Part shown: one piece after another, positions 20,127-29,433 of the stretch
Layout: each line of letters starts with the position of its first letter
Numbering within the stretch: position 1 is the stretch's first letter
DNA from: UBA7985 sp038141425
Lineage (GTDB): Bacteria; Pseudomonadota; Alphaproteobacteria; UBA7985
NCBI GenBank assembly: GCA_038141425.1
Contig: JAYQIC010000003.1
Coordinates: 1 to 64,000 of the forward strand
DNA length: 64,000 nucleotides
Reading direction: 5' to 3'
Position numbers and translations under genes: made by a program
Notes under the pieces: generated by a model
What the model was told of the DNA's origin: nothing
What the model saw: only the letters and a program-made list of their open reading frames with translations
Database searches by the model: none

Positions 20127-20549
20127 CTAGTCGGCGCTGGTTTTTGCGTTCAGACGCACATTGATGTTTTCGCCCATCGAGTTGGAAAACGGGCAGAGCT
20201 TGTGGGTGGTCGCGACAAGGCGGTCTGCCGTCTCCTGATCCATGCCGGGCAAGAAAGCGGTGATGTCGATATCGAAGCGCAGCCGCTTGTTGTCGTCCGA
20301 GTTGCCCAGACCTACGGCAACCTGGGTCCGCCAATCGTCGCCAAGTTCGATTTCTTTGAACTTCGCGGCTTCTTTCATGGCGTTGTCGAAGCAGGCTGCG
20401 TAACCCAGCGAGAACAGCTCCTCAGGCGTCAGACCTTCCTTGCCCGCGCCGGGCAGGACCGTGTCGATGGAAAAGGTACCGCTATCGAGACTGGTGTTGC
20501 CAGAGCGACCGCCCCGGGCGGTGGCAGCGGTCTTGTAGTAGATGTTCAT
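20127..20549 (-). CDS. ohr: Organic hydroperoxide resistance protein, Ohr/OsmC family
   Basis: 140 residues, the usual Ohr size. Both redox cysteines are present in context: LGYAACFDNA (about residue 53) and THKLCPFSNS (about residue 119). N-terminal ATARGGRSGNTSLDSGTFSI matches the Ohr start. Ohr reduces organic hydroperoxides with lipoylated or thiol partners in the cytoplasm. No OhrR-type regulator is adjacent. It lies about 100 bp upstream of nothing else on this strand (the next minus-strand gene, the FAH-family hydrolase, ends at 20651). Confidence 0.9.
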   Translation of the reverse strand: MNIYYKTAATARGGRSGNTSLDSGTFSIDTVLPGAGKEGLTPEELFSLGYAACFDNAMKEAAKFKEIELGDDWRTQVAVGLGNSDDNKRLRFDIDITAFLPGMDQETADRLVATTHKLCPFSNSMGENINVRLNAKTSAD

Positions 20550-20650
20550 GGGTTCACGCTTTTCGAATTGAATAACCGTTTCGGGATGAGAGCTTGGACT
20601 TAGTCGCTTCGCGCGATCATCTCAACCGCATTCTTGCGAACAGGGGGTGA

Positions 20651-21340
20651 CTAACGAAGGCGCACGTTCAGTGTGCCGATGCCTTCGATGGCGCCGACCA
20701 GCGTATCGCCAGCGACCACTGGCCCGACCCCGGACGGGGTGCCGGTGAAGATCACGTCCCCGGGTTCGAGCCGATAGAGCGTCGAAAGATCGGCGATGAT
20801 TTCAGCCAGCGACCAGACCTGGTCAGCGAGGTCGCCACTTTGCCGCAGCGCGCCGTTGACGTGCAGGGTGATGGCCCCCTGATCCGGGCGGGCGCCCTTG
20901 CCCGGGGGGCACAGGGCCGAGCACAGACCGCTGAACTCAAAATCCTTGCTGGTGTCCCAGCTGCGGCGCTTGTCCTTGCTGTCCTGCTGCAGGTCGCGCC
21001 GGGTCATATCCAGCCCGACGGCGTAGCCCAGCACGTGATCGAGCGCGTCCCCGACCGCGATCCCGCTGCCGCCCTTGTCCAGCGCGGCGACCAGTTCGAT
21101 CTCGTGGTGATAATTGGTCGTGCGTGGCGGGACCGGAACATCGCTGCCGTTGGCGAACAGCACGTGGTACGCAGACTTCAGGAAATAGAACGGCGCTTCG
21201 CGGTCGACTTCATTGCCCATTTCAGCTGCGTGGTCGGCGTAGTTGCGCCCGACGCAGAAGACGCGGCGGATGGGAAAGACCTGATCGCTGTCGAGGATCG
21301 GCAGGGTGGGCGGCGGCGGCGGTGCAAAGAGATAGCTCAT
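20651..21340 (-). CDS. Fumarylacetoacetase (FAH)-family hydrolase, fumarylpyruvate-hydrolase-like
   Basis: 229 residues. FAH-fold features: RRVFCVGRNYADHAAEMGNE, APFYFLKSAYHVLF, metal-binding HHEIELVAAL, GYAVGLDMTRRDLQ, and EPGDVIFTGTPSGVGPV. This pattern is closest to NagK/UPF-type acylpyruvate hydrolases, which hydrolyse C-C bonds of fumarylpyruvate in gentisate degradation. The gene for a 2-hydroxychromene-2-carboxylate isomerase-like protein lies 66 bp upstream on the same strand, supporting an aromatic-catabolic context (inference). Confidence 0.85.
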   Translation of the reverse strand: MSYLFAPPPPPTLPILDSDQVFPIRRVFCVGRNYADHAAEMGNEVDREAPFYFLKSAYHVLFANGSDVPVPPRTTNYHHEIELVAALDKGGSGIAVGDALDHVLGYAVGLDMTRRDLQQDSKDKRRSWDTSKDFEFSGLCSALCPPGKGARPDQGAITLHVNGALRQSGDLADQVWSLAEIIADLSTLYRLEPGDVIFTGTPSGVGPVVAGDTLVGAIEGIGTLNVRLR

Positions 21341-21405
21341 GGCTCAGGGGTATCGCACACCGCCCCGGTTCTGTTCAACGCCTTCCGGGTCGGGACTGCT
21401 GGTCT

Positions 21406-21996
21406 TCAGGCGCGGCTGAAGGCGATGGCATCCTCGAGCCGATCGTCGCCCCAGAACAGCTCGTCGCCGACCACGAAAGACGGCGCGCCGAACACGCCCG
21501 CTGCCTTGGCTGCTTCGGTGTTGGCGCGGTAGGCCGCGTCGGCGTCGGGAGCCGCGGCCGCTGCGGAAACCGCGTCGTAGGACTTGCCCAGCTGCTCGCA
21601 GACCCGGCGGATGTTGTCATCGCTGCCGGCCTCAACCCCATCGAGGAACCAGGCGCGGTAGGTTGCTTCGAAATAGTCGAGGTACCAGCCTTCCTGCTCG
21701 GCGATGACGCCGACCTGATTGGCGCGGTCGAAAGTCCTGCAGCGGGTAGGGGCGGGCACGGTCGGCGCAGGCAGGCCATAGCCCCCGGCGCGGCGCTCGA
21801 TATCGCGCCACATGTAGCGAACCTTGGCCTCCTTTTCCGGCGGGAAGGGAATGTTGTTCATCTCGCGCATGATCGCCCGCACGCTGAAGGGGCGGAAGCG
21901 CGGGTTGAGCCCCTCGCGCTCGATCACCCCGCGCAGGCGCAGGGCGGTGAGAAAGGTGTAGGTGCTGCCGATGGACAGAAAGGCGGTGATTTGCAT
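21406..21996 (-). CDS. 2-hydroxychromene-2-carboxylate isomerase family (DsbA-fold)
   Basis: 196 residues with the kappa-GST/DsbA-like fold: FLSIGSTYTFLTALRLRGVI with the glutathione-contacting serine/threonine region, and the C-terminal GVFGAPSFVVGDELFWGDDR, the family signature. NahD-type enzymes use glutathione to isomerise a chromene carboxylate in naphthalene catabolism, but many homologues act on unknown substrates. It is the first gene of a likely operon with the FAH-family hydrolase and divergent from the hydrolase at 22200. Confidence 0.85.
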   Translation of the reverse strand: MQITAFLSIGSTYTFLTALRLRGVIEREGLNPRFRPFSVRAIMREMNNIPFPPEKEAKVRYMWRDIERRAGGYGLPAPTVPAPTRCRTFDRANQVGVIAEQEGWYLDYFEATYRAWFLDGVEAGSDDNIRRVCEQLGKSYDAVSAAAAAPDADAAYRANTEAAKAAGVFGAPSFVVGDELFWGDDRLEDAIAFSRA

Positions 21997-22199
21997 GGAA
22001 CGGCTCCGGCTCGATCGCGTTGGTTTAATGAATATACACTAATTTGGTGCCCGCCGGGTGGCTTTGCACCGGTTCGAGAGGCCGCCAGCGCTTGCCGCTG
22101 TCCCCGCCGCCCCCTACAACGACCGGCACCGTTTTTCGTGCATTGTCTGCCGCGCCTGCCGGTGTGTTCGTTCACACCCCTACCATCGGAGCCATAATC

Positions 22200-23404
22200 G
22201 TGACCGCAACCCCCGCTTCCGCCACGCCCGCGCCGCACCGCATCGACGGCATGCGCCCTGACGCACCGGCGCGCGCGCCCTTTGGCCCCTTTGCCGTCGG
22301 GCGGGAAACGCTGAGGCTGACCAACCCGGACGTGGTGAACGCCGTAGCGCTGGAGACCGGGGAAGGACCGTCGCGCTACGACCGCCCAATGACCCTGAGC
22401 CTGTTCTACCCCGCCCGCGGCCCGGTCGAGCCCAGCCCCGTGGACAGCCTGCTCCGTGATGGCACCACGCGCATTCAGCTCTGGGGGCAGTCGGCTGAGG
22501 GTGCGCCTGTCGCCGACGAGGGGCCGGGCTTCCCGCTGATCCTCATTTCCCATGGCTGGCCGGGAAACCGCTTCCTGCTGTCCCATCTGGCGGAGAACCT
22601 CGCGACCAAAGGCTACGTTGTTGCAGCGCTGGATCACACGGACTCGACCTATGAGGACCAGCGCGAGGCCTTCTGCACCGTGGTTCATCGGCCGGTAGAC
22701 CTGCACTTCGCCCTCGATATGCTGGCGGAGATGGCGGCGGAGGGCACCCACCTGGTGCTGAGCCGGACCACGACCGAGCGGGTTGGTGTCATCGGCTATT
22801 CCATGGGGGCTATGGCGTGCTGGCGGCGCAGGGCGGTTTGCTGTCTCCCGCCGCGCTGGAAAACGTGCCGGAGGCCTTTGCCGCGGCGCTCACGGACTAC
22901 ACCACGGCGGCCGAGAACCCCGACCCCGCGCTTGAGCCCGATCCCCGGATCGCCGCGATGATCTCGATCGCGCCGTGGGGGCGGCAGGTCGGCCTGTGGG
23001 AGGCTGCAGGGCTGGCCCGGATCACGACCCCGCTCATGGTGGTCGGCGGCAGTGAAGACGATGTCAGCGGCTACGAGACTGGCATCCGTCAGATCTGGAA
23101 GGACTGCAGCGGCACCGACCGCGCGCTGCTGACCTTCGACAACGCCCGGCACAACGCCGCCGCCCCGATCGCGCCGCCGCCGGAGTCCATGACCGAGCAC
23201 CCCGAGCTCGGCTGGCTGCCCTACGAGCACTACGCCGACCCGGTCTGGGACAGCACCCGCATGCACAACATCATGCAGCATCACGCCACCGGCTTTTTTA
23301 ATCACTACGTCCGGGGGAAGGCGGGTGCGCCGGATTTGGCCGCAGCCGCAAAAGAAGAGTCGATCCTCGGCACGCGCTTCGAGTTTCTCCCTGCCGGCCG
23401 CTGA
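22200..23404 (+). CDS. Secreted-type alpha/beta hydrolase (predicted dienelactone hydrolase family), one frameshift
   Basis: A GTG at 22200 with CGGAG nine bases upstream is the likely start; an ATG at 22251 is possible. N-terminal block FGPFAVGRETLRLTNP and MTLSLFYPARGP match COG4188 proteins. The nucleophile elbow is GYSMG; to continue with GYGVLAAQGGLLSPAALENV the frame needs one more G in a G5 run near 22806. The acid (VVGGSEDDVSGYETGIRQ) and histidine (FDNARHNAAAP) follow. About 400 residues in all. The reaction is unproven; homologues include esterases and PAF-acetylhydrolase-like enzymes. Confidence 0.75.
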
Positions 23405-23511
23405 TCAAGACCCCGTGTCTGCGGCGGCGGAGGCCTTGCCTCGTCGCGCGGCGTGACGGCATAAGCATGCCATGCTGATCCACCTGCACCCGTCCCGGAC
23501 TCCTTCTTGCT

Positions 23512-24173
23512 GTGCCTGCTCTACCGGCCCTGATTATCGTCCTGATGGCGGTGCTCAGTGCGGGTCTGGGTGCGGATCTGGCGCGGGCCCAGTCTACGAC
23601 GGTGGACGCCCCTGATGAGAATGAGACTGCAGAAGTGGCGGCTGTGTTCGCGCTGCCCGATGGCTTCGTCGCCCGCAACCCCGATGGCGGGATCGTGGTC
23701 GAGGAGTTCCTCGACTACTATTGCACCTTCTGCAAGGTCTCGAGCCCCGAGGTCGACGCGCTGGCCGCTGCCGACCCCGATATCCGGCTGGTAATCCGGG
23801 AGCTGCCGATCCTGACCCCGCAGTCGCTACCGCTGGCGCAGATCGCGCTCGCTGCGTCCTATCAGGGGCTGTATCTGGAGGTGCACAAGGCGATGATGAC
23901 CGCCCGCTCGGTGCCATCGCCGGAGGCGGCGCTGGCCATTGTTGCGTCGCTGGGTGGCGACCCTGAGCAGATCCTCGCCGACATGAACCGTCCTGAAATC
24001 GGTCTGCACATCCGCCGAAACCTCGAACGCGCGCTGGCAGTGGCATCCGGTCCACGCCCGGTTTCATCGTGCAGGGGCTGCCTTTTGCAGGCTATATCGG
24101 GCAGGAGCAGATGGCCGAGCTGTTCGAACTGCTCAAGCAGCCGGAGAACGCCAGCGCCGACACCGGAAACTGA
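23512..24173 (+). CDS. DsbA-like periplasmic thiol oxidoreductase, one frameshift
   Basis: GTG start and a Sec leader (ALPALIIVLMAVLSAGLGAD). The thioredoxin-fold active site is EFLDYYCTFCKVSSPEVDAL (C-x-x-C = CTFC). The cis-proline region is reached only after restoring a G near 24053, giving STPGFIVQGLPFAGYIGQEQ and a final helix ending at TGN (24173). About 219 residues, similar to DsbA-family proteins with a C-x-x-C and alpha-helical insert. It oxidises or isomerises disulfides in the periplasm. It is convergent with adenine deaminase. Confidence 0.8.
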
Positions 24174-24212
24174 GCCACTTTACCCGCTGCCCTCACGGTT
24201 TCTGCGGCGGGT

Positions 24213-26061
24213 TCAGGCGTTTTCTTCGAGCACGTCGGTGATCTCGAACCGGGTGACGTCGACCAGTCCCAGATCCGATATCCGCAATTCCGGGATCACC
24301 ACCAGCGCCAGCAGGGAGTGCTGCATGTAGGCGTTGTTGAGGCTGCAGCCACAGGCGGCCATGGCATCGACCATGGCCTGCGCCTTGTCCGCGACCTCGT
24401 GGGCGGGCCGGTCGGACATCAGCCCCGCGATGGGCAGCTCGACCAGCGCGATTTCGGCGCCGTCTTTCCATACCGTAACCCCGCCGCCGACCTCGCCCAG
24501 GCGGTTCGCCGCCGCCGCCATCATGTCCCGGTCGGTCCCGACGACGATCATATGGTGGCTGTCGTGTGCGACGGTCGAAGCGATGGCCATCGAGCCCTGA
24601 TAGCCAAAGCCGGAAACAAAGCCGTTGGTGACCCCGCCGGTGGCGCGGTGGCGCTCGACCAGCGCGATCTGGCAAACCTCACCCGTGGCCTGCACCCGGC
24701 CCTCGGTCACCGGCAGCTCAAAGCTCAGCGCCCGGGTCGGCGCCTGGTTCTCGACCACCCCGATCACCCGTGCGCGGACGGCGTTGGCCCCGGGCGGCGC
24801 ACTGATGCTGAAGTCCGGTGCGCTCAGCGTCTTGCCCAGCCGCACGGTCTCGCGCGCGCCCTGCGGCCAAGGGTAGTGCGGGCAGTCGGCCAGCCGTGTT
24901 CCGTCTTCAGCGACCCTGACCCCACGGGCAAAAACGGGCTCGATGGGCAGGCTGCACAGGTCGCTGGTCAGGATCATGTCGGCGCGGCGACCGGGGGCGA
25001 TGCTGCCCAGTTCCCGCTCCAGCCTGAAGTGGGTGGCGGTGTTTACCGTCGCCATCTGCAGCGCCACCAGCGGGTCACAACCGCAGTCGATGGCGTGCCG
25101 CACCACCCGGTTCATATGGCCGTCGTTGACCAGCGTGCCCGAATGGCAGTCGTCGGTGCACAGGATGAAGTTGCGCGGGTCCAGCCCCTTCTCCGTGATC
25201 GCCGTGATCTGGCTCTCGACATCGTACCACGCCGACCCGAGCCGCAGCATGGCCCGCATCCCCTGCCGCACCCGGGCGATGGCGTCGGCCTCGGCCGTGC
25301 CCTCGTGATCGTCGGCCGCGCCCCCGGCGGCGTAGGCGTGGAACGGCGTCCCCAGATCGGGGGAGGCGTAGTGCCCGCCGACGGTCTTGCCCGCGCGCAT
25401 GGTCTCGGCCATCTCGGCCAGCATCTGCGGGTCACCGTTGATCACGCCGGGGAAGTTCATCATCTCCCCTAGCCCGATAATTCCGGGCCAGCCCATGGCC
25501 TCGGCCACGTCCTCGGGGCTGATTTCGAAGCCCGTGGTTTCCAGCCCCGGCGCAGACGGCGCGCAGGACGGCATCTGGGTGAAGATGTTCATGGGCTGCA
25601 GCAGCGCTTCGTCGTGCATCATCCGCACGCCCTCCAGCCCCAGTACGTTGGCGATCTCGTGGGGGTCGGTGAAGATGGTGGTGGTGCCGTGGGGGATGAC
25701 GGCCGCGCAGAATTCGGCCGGGGTCAGCATGCCGCTTTCGATATGCATGTGGCCGTCGCACAGGCCGGGGATGACGTAGCGCCCGCCGGCCTCGATCACC
25801 TCGGTCTCCGCGCCGATGCAGTGGCTGGCGTCGGGGCCGACGTAGGCGAAGCGCCCGGCAGCGACCGCTACCTCCCAGCCGTCGAGCACTTCGCGGCTCT
25901 GTACGTTCACCACCTTGCCGCCCCGGATGACGAGGTCGGCGGGGCTGCGCCCGGCTGCGACGACGACCAGACGCGGGGCGCTCTCGGCCCATGTGGCAAA
26001 AAAGGGGGCGAAGGGGGTGGCTTCCGGGGTGCAGCGGCGGCGGACTATCGGCGGTGCTCAT
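24213..26061 (-). CDS. ade: Adenine deaminase (Ade), one frameshift near the start
   Basis: Metal-dependent amidohydrolase converting adenine to hypoxanthine and ammonia. Motifs: LCDGHMHIESGMLTPAEFCA (H-x-H-x-E-S), TIFTDPHEIANVLG, GLGEMMNFPGVINGDP, ILCTDDCHSGTLVNDGHMNR, and the C-terminal NGFVSGFGYQGSMAIASTVA and HDSHHMIVVG. The ATG at 26059-26061 starts MSTADSPPPLHPGSHP; removing one C from a C5 run near 26015 lets it continue as FAPFFATWAESAPRL and SPADLVIRGGKVVNV, giving about 615 residues, normal for the family. It lies downstream of an EamA transporter and a DmdA-like gene on the same strand. Confidence 0.9.
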
Positions 26062-26172
26062 GCGGTCGGCTTTCCTGCTGGGCCGCGCCTCAACCGGTCG
26101 CGGCTGCTGGCAGGATAAACCCGCCCGCTGCCGCCTGTCACGCTGCTGCCCTTGCCAGGCCGTGGCCAGCGC

Positions 26173-27087
26173 CTAAACCCGGCCAAACAGACCGATAGCC
26201 GCGATCCCGGCGGCGATCACGATCGACCACAGGAACCGGCGGCTCAGCCCGCTTTCGCGCAGGATGAAGACCCCCATCAGCACCGATACCGGGATCGATG
26301 CCTGCCGCACAGCGCTGACCGCAGCGGCTTCCCCGCCCATGGCGAAGGCCTGCAGCACCAGCAAATAGGCCGCGTAGGACGTCGCAGCGGCCACCGGCAC
26401 CCGCCACGACAGCGACGCCCGGATCTGCCCCACCACCGTGCGCGGTGTGGCGCCGTCGTCCGGCGTCCCGGCCCCCGCCGCCCCGGCCTTTCCGGTAACG
26501 CGGGTGTCGATGGCGAGCAGGGCCAGCAGCCCGGCGGATACGAGAAGGTAGATGTAGAACAGGTAGGCCCCCGGCTGCACCGCCAGCATCGCGCGGGCAT
26601 CAACGATGGTGTAAATCGCCGAGCCGACCAGCGCCAGCACCGCTGCCAGCAGCGCCAGCCGGTTGCCGAAAATCCCGCCCTTGGGCTTCTGCAGCATAAT
26701 CGTGCCGACGAAGATCATCAGGATGCTGAGCACCACCAGCAGGCTGTACTGCACCCCGAGCGCGACGAAGGAGAACAGCAGGATCGCCACCGGCGAGCAG
26801 CGGATGATGGGGTAGTAGATCGACAGGTCGCTGACCCGCAGCGCCTGAAACGTCCCGAAGTAGTAGAGCACCAGCCCCAGTGCCGACAGGCACACCGACA
26901 GCCACAGCGCGGGCGGCAGGCCCAGGTTCTGCTCGAACACCAGCCCGTGGACCAGCGTCATCGGGATCCAGCACAGGGCGTAGAGCAAATAGCGGGCGTT
27001 GGGGCTGGTCCCGCCCTTGAGCAGCAGGTCGCGGACCGGGTGGATTCCCGCCGATACCATCACCAGCACGACCCACGATGCTTCCAT
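26173..27087 (-). CDS. EamA/DMT-family transporter
   Basis: 304 residues, about ten membrane helices in two EamA repeats; the first repeat ends LSIYYPIIRCSPVAILLFSF, the second EAAAVSAVRQASIPVSVLMG with VFILRES. A central Gly/Ala-rich loop (about residues 197-212) links the halves. Location between adenine deaminase (112 bp downstream) and the DmdA-like gene (55 bp upstream), all in one direction, suggests transport of a purine-related or methylated substrate (inference). Confidence 0.85.
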   Translation of the reverse strand: MEASWVVLVMVSAGIHPVRDLLLKGGTSPNARYLLYALCWIPMTLVHGLVFEQNLGLPPALWLSVCLSALGLVLYYFGTFQALRVSDLSIYYPIIRCSPVAILLFSFVALGVQYSLLVVLSILMIFVGTIMLQKPKGGIFGNRLALLAAVLALVGSAIYTIVDARAMLAVQPGAYLFYIYLLVSAGLLALLAIDTRVTGKAGAAGAGTPDDGATPRTVVGQIRASLSWRVPVAAATSYAAYLLVLQAFAMGGEAAAVSAVRQASIPVSVLMGVFILRESGLSRRFLWSIVIAAGIAAIGLFGRV

Positions 27088-27141
27088 CAGTGGGCTGCCT
27101 GCCTGCGGCCGTTCATGCGTTCACCCTGAATGCGGCCATCC

Positions 27142-28325
27142 CTAGTTTTCGCCCTTGGCCTTGGCCTTGCGCGGGTCGAAGAACGGCTTTTCGACCACCT
27201 CGGCGTCGCAGTCCCCTGCGGCCGCTGGACCCGCAGTGCGGTGCCCAGCCCAGCGCAGTCCGTGCTGACGAAGGCGAGCGCGATATTCTGCTCCAGCCGC
27301 GGGGAATAGACGGCGGAGGTGACCCGGCCCACGGTCTCACCAGGAGCATCGGTGACCGGCCAGAAGGTGGTGTTCGGCCCGGTCAGCGGCTCGGCATCCA
27401 GCCGCAGCCCGACTTGGATCCGGTCGACCCCGGTCTCGCGGATTTTCAGCAGCGCCTCGCGCCCGATGAAGTCGTGGCCGGCGTCGAGGTCGACCAGCCG
27501 GTCGAGCCCAAGCTCGAAGGGATTGACGGTGATGTCGGCGTCGGCCTGGTAGGACAGCATCCCGCCTTCGATCCGCCGGATCGAGGAGGTGTGCCCGGGC
27601 TGCAGGCCGAAGGGCTGGCCCGCCGCCATGATCGCTTCCCACAGCGCGTCGCCCTGCGCGCTGTCCTGCAGGTAGATTTCGTAGCCCAGTTCGCTCGACC
27701 AGCCGGTGCGGGAGACGATGACCGGGATGCCGTCGAGCTCCAGCTCGCGCAGCCAGTAGTAGCGCAGATCGCGGATCTCATCGCCGAACAGCGCGGCCAT
27801 GATCTCCCCGACTTCGGCCCCTGCAGCTGCAGCGGGGAGACGTCGGGCTCGTGGATCCGGACATCGAGGCCGCTGTTCACCGCCACCCCTGCGCCCACAG
27901 CAGCACGTCGCTGTCGGCCAGCGACAGCCAGAACCGGTCCTCGGCCAGCCGCAGCAGCACGGGGTCGTTGATCAGGCAGCCTTCGGCATTGGTGATCAGC
28001 ACGTACTTGCACTGGCCGACGGCGAGCTTGGACAGGTCGCGCGGGGTCAGCCGCTGGACGAAGGCGGCGGCGTCCGGGCCGCTGATCTCCACCTGCCGCT
28101 CGACGGCGACATCGCACAGGATGGCGTCGTTGATCAGGTTCCAGAAGTTCTGCGCCGGGTCACCGAAATCGCGCGGTATGTACATGTGATTGTAGACGGA
28201 GAACCCCGTCGCCCCCAGCGCACGGTGGCGTCGAAGTAGGGCGATTTGCGGATCTGGGTGCCAAAGCCGAAGTCTTTGGAGACGGCGCCGGATGGCGTGC
28301 CCGCGCGGGCAGCGGTGTCGGTCAT
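27142..28325 (-). CDS. DmdA-like GcvT-family aminomethyltransferase, four frameshifts
   Basis: After restoring one G at each of four G runs (near 28222, 27882, 27828 and 27230) the product is about 394 residues, the length of DmdA. Conserved DmdA-style blocks: GATGFSVYNHMYIPRDFGDP, ILCDVAVERQVEISGPDAAA, RLTPRDLSKLAVGQCKYVLI, RFWLSLADSDVLLWAQG, VRIHEPDVSPLQLQGPK, and a C-terminal EVVEKPFFDPRK. DmdA transfers a methyl group from DMSP to tetrahydrofolate; related GcvT proteins act on other methylated amines. The tetrahydrofolate-binding fold is evident but true DmdA cannot be separated from paralogues by eye. It is the first gene of a run with EamA and ade. Confidence 0.75.
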
Positions 28326-28494
28326 GAACGGGGTTCCTGCGATCGGGGGAAGGGGGTCTTTTGGCCTGCCTTGCCACTTATCGGGATTGGCCGGGAAAGC
28401 AAGCGGTGGAGGGCTGTTTCCGGTTTGGCTTGCCGTGCTTGAAATTTTGGACTAACGGACCGCGGTAGCCGACCCAATGGATTTCGGTCGTGGT

Positions 28495-28794
28495 TCACTT
28501 TGTTGCTCCAACCTCAATTGCTTGCTCATCAGTCAATCTATAGGCGATTCCTAACCTGTAGAGTTCGTCGACCCGAGAATATGAAAGTTCGTCGAATGCA
28601 TCTCGATCCGGCTCCAGAAACCACTTCTCGTCGTGCTTGTATTTTTTTGGCAGGTTGTTGTACCCAAAATCTGCAAAGGCCTTGAGCTCGAGCTCAAAGG
28701 CTTCCAGGTCGCCATTCTTCGCCAAAACAGCTTTGATCAGTTCATCGCAAGACCTGAAGTGATACCATTTGTTCGGCTGGATCCACCGCTTCAT
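28495..28794 (-). CDS. Hypothetical protein in a low-GC patch
   Basis: 99 residues starting MKRWIQPNKWYHFRSCDELI, rich in aromatic and charged residues and lacking a signal peptide. Base composition is markedly less GC-rich than neighbours, suggesting horizontally acquired DNA. Immediately upstream, two overlapping frames (28802-29060) may be broken pieces of the same or a neighbouring gene. No family is recognised. Confidence 0.45.
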   Translation of the reverse strand: MKRWIQPNKWYHFRSCDELIKAVLAKNGDLEAFELELKAFADFGYNNLPKKYKHDEKWFLEPDRDAFDELSYSRVDELYRLGIAYRLTDEQAIEVGATK

Positions 28795-29433
28795 CGGCCT
28801 GTCAGCGGTTTGCTGGCTCCGTGTGGTCCATCAACGCAGTCCCACCAGAGGCAATTGTACCAGTGGAAGGTCGAAGGCGCAGGCCCTGGTCGATCATAAA
28901 TTTCAAAGACTCGCAAAGGGGCGAACATAGACCCATGTACCCAGACCGGCACTGGACCGGGTCTTCTTCCGATAGCCGCGCTGTCGTATCCTCTATGTAG
29001 AGGTTTTTGGGAACCAACAAAGCGGCTTTTCTGGACAGATATCGCCAACTTGTCCTTCAATCATCGGCGCGGAGTTGTTCGTTCGCTTGGCAGGCAGCTA
29101 ATCCTCAGAGGATAATGATCGATGATAAAAGGCCTTGTCACCGGACTGCAACGCTGACACCGATCGAGACGGCGATAATCTTGCCATCGCAGGGGAGTTT
29201 CGATCTCCTCCCTCGATCATCAGCCGTCCTGATCTCCTGCTCAACCGGCCTTGCTTGCCCGGCGATTTCCCGGTCAAAGCCAGATTCTTCAGGCTCCTTG
29301 GGCGGGAGGCATTGGTGGCAATCCTTGTCAAATGGTCGCGATGGCGAGGATGTCAATCAAAGATTAAACGCCACCGATAAAAATTCCAGTGCTGAAGTTC
29401 TGGCATTTCAGTCAGCAGGATCGGTCTGTCGGT
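28795..29433. other. Low-GC stretch without a convincing gene
   Basis: About 640 bp between the hypothetical gene and matB. Short open frames exist on both strands, but their translations look non-natural and none has a good ribosome-binding site with a known motif. A dyad GAGGATAATGATCGAT and a CTTTATC/GATAAAG style repetition are visible around 29100-29130. I see no RNA gene. It may be a decayed insertion. Confidence 0.4.

Noticed and set aside
24318..25472. Plus-strand open frame (384 codons) opposite adenine deaminase
   Set aside because: Shadow of ade; no motif and no ribosome-binding site.
28791..29060. Two overlapping open frames upstream of the 99-residue hypothetical gene
   Set aside because: Neither has a family motif or plausible start; they could be broken pieces of one gene but the evidence is too weak to annotate.
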